From positions 18,431 to 27,203 of the forward strand of contig PFDW01000015.1 of NCBI GenBank assembly GCA_002793835.1: 8,773 bases of DNA. The letters are read 5' to 3'. Positions within the stretch are counted from its first letter, which is position 1, and every line of letters starts with the position of its first letter. The stretch comes from Candidatus Portnoybacteria bacterium CG10_big_fil_rev_8_21_14_0_10_36_7 (GTDB lineage Bacteria; Patescibacteriota; Minisyncoccia; Portnoybacterales; PFDW01). Below the pieces are notes generated by a model, which worked only from the letters and a program-made list of their open reading frames with translations, made no database searches and was not told the origin of the DNA. Positions 7,801 to 8,773 of this stretch are shown here, piece after piece. Made by a program: the position numbers and the translations under genes.

Positions 7801-8071
7801 GCACCGTTGCAGTATGTGGTTGGATACTTGTTATGATTGCACTAGAAATTAACACGTCTTGATTATAAGAATATCCAGTTGGGTTCACCACGGTAAGATT
7901 AGAAAGCTTAAAAGAGGAAGACCCGATCGTACTATCAAATAAATCAGTGAAAAAAGTGCTATCTAAAGCAATTTCATTAGCCTCAGACTTTTGTGGCGAA
8001 AAAGAGTTGATTAAAAAAACAACCACTACAACCGCTATCAACATGTACAAATAATGAGTAAATTTTTCCAT
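4844..8071 (-). CDS. Membrane-anchored extracellular amidohydrolase with Ig-like and FN3 modules, 1075 aa
   Basis: An N-terminal hydrophobic helix (residues ~8-23) acts as signal peptide or anchor. Residues ~55-420 form a metal-dependent amidohydrolase of the deaminase/chlorohydrolase type: HxH at H112 and H114 in NAHDH, H242 and E245 in IHVEEG (HxxE), H272 in LVHALGF, and D323 in GTDS, so all expected metal and catalytic positions are present. The stretch TINGAKAM...IGTIEVGKDADM is typical of the family's C-terminal end. Then follow an Ig-like/glucodextranase-B-like domain (~476-567), an FN3 domain (~573-656), a Ser/Gly linker, a second FN3 (~678-775) and another Ig-like domain (~778-866). 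Residues ~885-1005 hold two copies of an LVK...VYL...W/F...GYD-type repeat that I associate with Patescibacterial surface proteins. A C-terminal helix lies at ~1050-1070. The catalytic part is therefore probably displayed outside the cell. The substrate is unknown; deaminases and dehalogenases share this fold. There is no clear SD at the ATG. Confidence 0.9.
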   Translation of the reverse strand: MEKFTHYLYMLIAVVVVVFLINSFSPQKSEANEIALDSTFFTDLFDSTIGSSSFKLSNLTVVNPTGYSYNQDVLISSAIITSIQPHTATVPDGYTDIDLTGYTVYPSLVNAHDHINLNWMSHTRRFIKESAQAWISDLPNHASYLSAQAEKAHFDTFYKNILSAYKQIFSGVTAVDSFQTTNANKVFISVRQPNAYYTHSVYFNNHDPSGWDLALAIATVRDYYYGDAVATGGVGASPWFIHVEEGVDAVTKQELDALKDGDVLKPNTVLVHALGFDDQDALDVASAGASIVWVPYSVWFITDAVADIRTWLDDGINVAMGTDSQSSGSVNMLNELRFAKDIVPSLTYQEIMTMATINGAKAMQVNNTIGTIEVGKDADMLIARTSFSDPYESFVKLASEDIVLLLRNGRPLYGDSSALMSPFYSHLNKSETVTVNGVSKFIVGYPTTLINNINTHLGYNKNFEYMPYDKDVSIPALSTPVITSPNGGSDYSTTQPTITLSGTVDSNANNVLINWSETPIALSGGQTTWSQDIALSAGVNYFEVRAEKDDTGSGIYSNFDKLVITYLPLPSVPSAPTVSADSYSQISISWPSVSDATSYYIYRSDSPSGTYSNIGFSSEASFTDTGLSAGTTYNYKISAVNSNGESSQSTSASAKTTILAGKRIVQSSDSGGSVISPLPPTNLSAVAGAGQVKLIWDASSTVDQFYIFRRDGEEYPYLASVTSTLSVASSTSTSLAKMEYIDSGLENGTSYSYLLSSVDALGNMSDPTDAVSATPTAPLIPVIIKINNGQANTTNTKLSLSIEAKNASNMLLSEDKLFTNATTWAPYVTSTSWITEASEGLKTIYVKFKNKLGEISKIISDDIFFGEIIVEKPKVIPKVTEISVAVSEGDLVKTPDHYNVYVAKYINDKRFRRVIANPNVFNSYKHFSWKKIKMVPSNEINYFETSDLVRAIDDPRVYLLVDEDGDNFTKQWVNMTYEQFITSGYDPDAIFVINIKERDVYTTGEDILYVEPLIIKNEPTATITKDTNASSTDNLGTALVPLSNILLDNYASIFVSAISILILGLSALWLSSSTK

Positions 8072-8118
8072 TAGTCTATATTGATTCTACAAAAAAAAAC
8101 GTATAGCTAGCAAGTGAT

Positions 8119-8132
8119 TTTATGTACATAAA
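8119..8132. repeat. 14-bp palindrome upstream of the amidohydrolase gene
   Basis: TTTATGTACATAAA is a perfect palindrome about 50 bases upstream of the amidohydrolase ATG. It is AT-rich and may be chance, or an operator half of this 175-base leader region, in which I could not place a convincing promoter. Confidence 0.3.
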
Positions 8133-8183
8133 TATTAACAAATTGTTATTGCAAACTAGTATATATTTTATGTTGACTATATT

Positions 8184-8218
8184 GAACACAAAAAACTACT
8201 ATGTAATTTTTTGTGTTC
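8184..8218. repeat. 12-bp perfect inverted repeat, 11-base loop
   Basis: GAACACAAAAAA (8184-8195) and its exact complement (8207-8218) flank CTACTATGTAA. It lies between the 31-aa gene and the amidohydrolase on the minus strand. Neither strand has a T-run straight after the stem, so it is not a standard terminator, although the stem ends in A/T runs. It could end the upstream transcript weakly or bind a regulator of the amidohydrolase gene. Confidence 0.55.
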
Positions 8219-8246
8219 GAAGTTTTTCTTGAACTCCTGCTATAAT

Positions 8247-8342
8247 TTACCTTTTCCTTTTCCTTGTCTTTCTCTTGGCAGCTTTCTTCTTGGTCTTTCT
8301 CTTTTTGGTAGCCTTTTTCTTGACTTTTTTCTTCTTTGCCAT
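8247..8342 (-). CDS. Tiny Lys/Arg-rich basic protein, 31 aa (histone H1-like)
   Basis: ATG at 8342 follows AGGAGG (8357-8352, within a longer AAAGGAGGGG) at a 9-base spacing. The product starts MAKKKKVKKKATKKRK and is composed almost only of Lys, Arg, Ala and Thr, with one Val. There is no hydrophobic core, so it is expected to be disordered and to bind DNA or RNA by charge. Short histone-H1-like tails of this type occur in Patescibacteria and other bacteria and are thought to compact DNA; the function here is inference. A TATAAT-containing promoter lies about 70 bases upstream. The plus-strand frame across the same bases is a Phe/Leu/Ser-rich antisense shadow. Confidence 0.75.
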   Translation of the reverse strand: MAKKKKVKKKATKKRKTKKKAAKRKTRKRKR

Positions 8343-8417
8343 TTTAAATCCCCTCCTTTCTATTTTATTAAATTTAATCGACCTTTTTCATTTTTAAAAA
8401 AATGTTCTACTAAATTA

Positions 8418-8445
8418 ATTATAAAGCATTGAAATAAAAAAACAA
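8418..8445 (-). promoter_or_regulatory. Promoter of the Lys/Arg-rich protein gene
   Basis: On the minus strand TATAAT (8423-8418) has TTGTTT (8445-8440) 16 bases upstream. Transcription would start near 8411, leaving a leader of about 50 bases before the SD. The -10 is perfect; the -35 is weak. Confidence 0.5.
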
Positions 8446-8518
8446 CAACAAAAGTTATCCACAGTTATAATTATTCATCATTTTCACAAAAAAATGAATT
8501 ACAAAAATCCGTTAATCA

Positions 8519-8773
8519 TTATTCCTCATCGCCATCTTCGTCTTCCTCAATCTCGAATGAAATTTTATTTTTTGGCCGTGGAAAAATATAGCTTTACTTG
8601 AGTTAAAACAACCATTATTTGTATTACAAACATTATTAAAAATAAATTTTTGAGTCCCCACTGATGAACAATAAAAGTCCCAATAAAAACAGCTATGCCA
8701 ACAATAATATAAGAACCACTTCCTTCAATTCCCCATTGCAACCCTTCCTTGCCTTTCGTAATATACTTTGCGA
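8519..8773 (-). CDS. Membrane protein with acidic tail, 5' partial, apparent frameshift near the C-terminus
   Basis: The frame enters from beyond the right edge (first complete codon at 8771) and encodes a Gly-rich segment, then two hydrophobic helices (SYIIVGIAVFIGTFIV and NLFLIMFVIQIMVVLTQV). As read it stops at TAA 8567-8565 after FSTAKK. If one T of the T5 run (plus-strand A at 8582-8586) is skipped, the frame continues as KLYFPRPKNKISFEIEEDED plus GDEE and stops at 8519. That acidic tail looks like real protein and not a chance frame, so I annotate to 8519 and regard the earlier stop as a frameshift. The product would have 83 residues within the window. No family is recognised and the function is unknown. 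Confidence 0.6.

Noticed and set aside
8211..8432. Plus-strand 73-aa hydrophobic frame
   Set aside because: Its Phe/Leu/Ser runs are the antisense of the Lys/Arg codons of the 31-aa gene, which has a strong SD and promoter.
8455..8463. TTATCCACA, a perfect match to the DnaA-box consensus
   Set aside because: It is a single copy with no cluster of boxes, and no dnaA, dnaN or rpmH nearby; one 9-mer match in AT-rich DNA is not evidence of an origin.

Overview
The window is AT-rich bacterial DNA whose gene content suggests a Candidate Phyla Radiation (Patescibacteria) genome. This rests on family recognition from memory, not a search. The pointers are a coiled-coil protein with a DUF5667-like segment and a Pro/Asn/Gln-rich tail, a holin-like small membrane protein, a tiny Lys/Arg-only basic protein, and a large surface protein ending in a repeat I associate with Patescibacteria. 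Promoters look sigma70-like and several genes carry strong Shine-Dalgarno sites (AGGAGG type).

Left part (1-3600): the end of a long repeat-containing, probably exported protein (+), a small hypothetical protein (-) sharing a terminator region with it, and, divergently, miaB (+), the tRNA ms2i6A methylthiotransferase. miaB is split by a frameshift at a run of ten A; the TRAM domain is intact in the next frame.

Middle part (3510-4410, minus strand): a gene-poor looking stretch that holds two compact transcription units too short for normal gene calling. One runs from promoter-like sites at 3884-3912 or 3770-3798 through a possible 15-aa peptide and a convincing 44-aa single-pass membrane protein, and ends at a strong terminator lying antisense inside the 3' end of miaB. 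The other has a near-consensus promoter (4378-4406), an SD and an ATG, then a membrane-protein reading frame broken by an early stop and a frameshift, then a strong terminator (3967-3993). A perfect 28-bp palindrome lies between them.

Right part (4420-8773, minus strand): an incomplete two-helix membrane protein with an acidic tail (again apparently frameshifted at a homopolymer), a 31-aa Lys/Arg-rich protein with its own promoter and SD, a 1075-aa membrane-anchored amidohydrolase carrying Ig-like and fibronectin type III modules, and a holin-like 85-aa membrane protein immediately downstream, closed by a terminator. The amidohydrolase and holin-like gene are probably cotranscribed.

The most interesting items are the surface-displayed amidohydrolase with all predicted metal ligands retained, the concealed small-protein cassettes, the antisense terminator in miaB, and the recurrence of homopolymer frameshifts, which may be assembly error or real decay.
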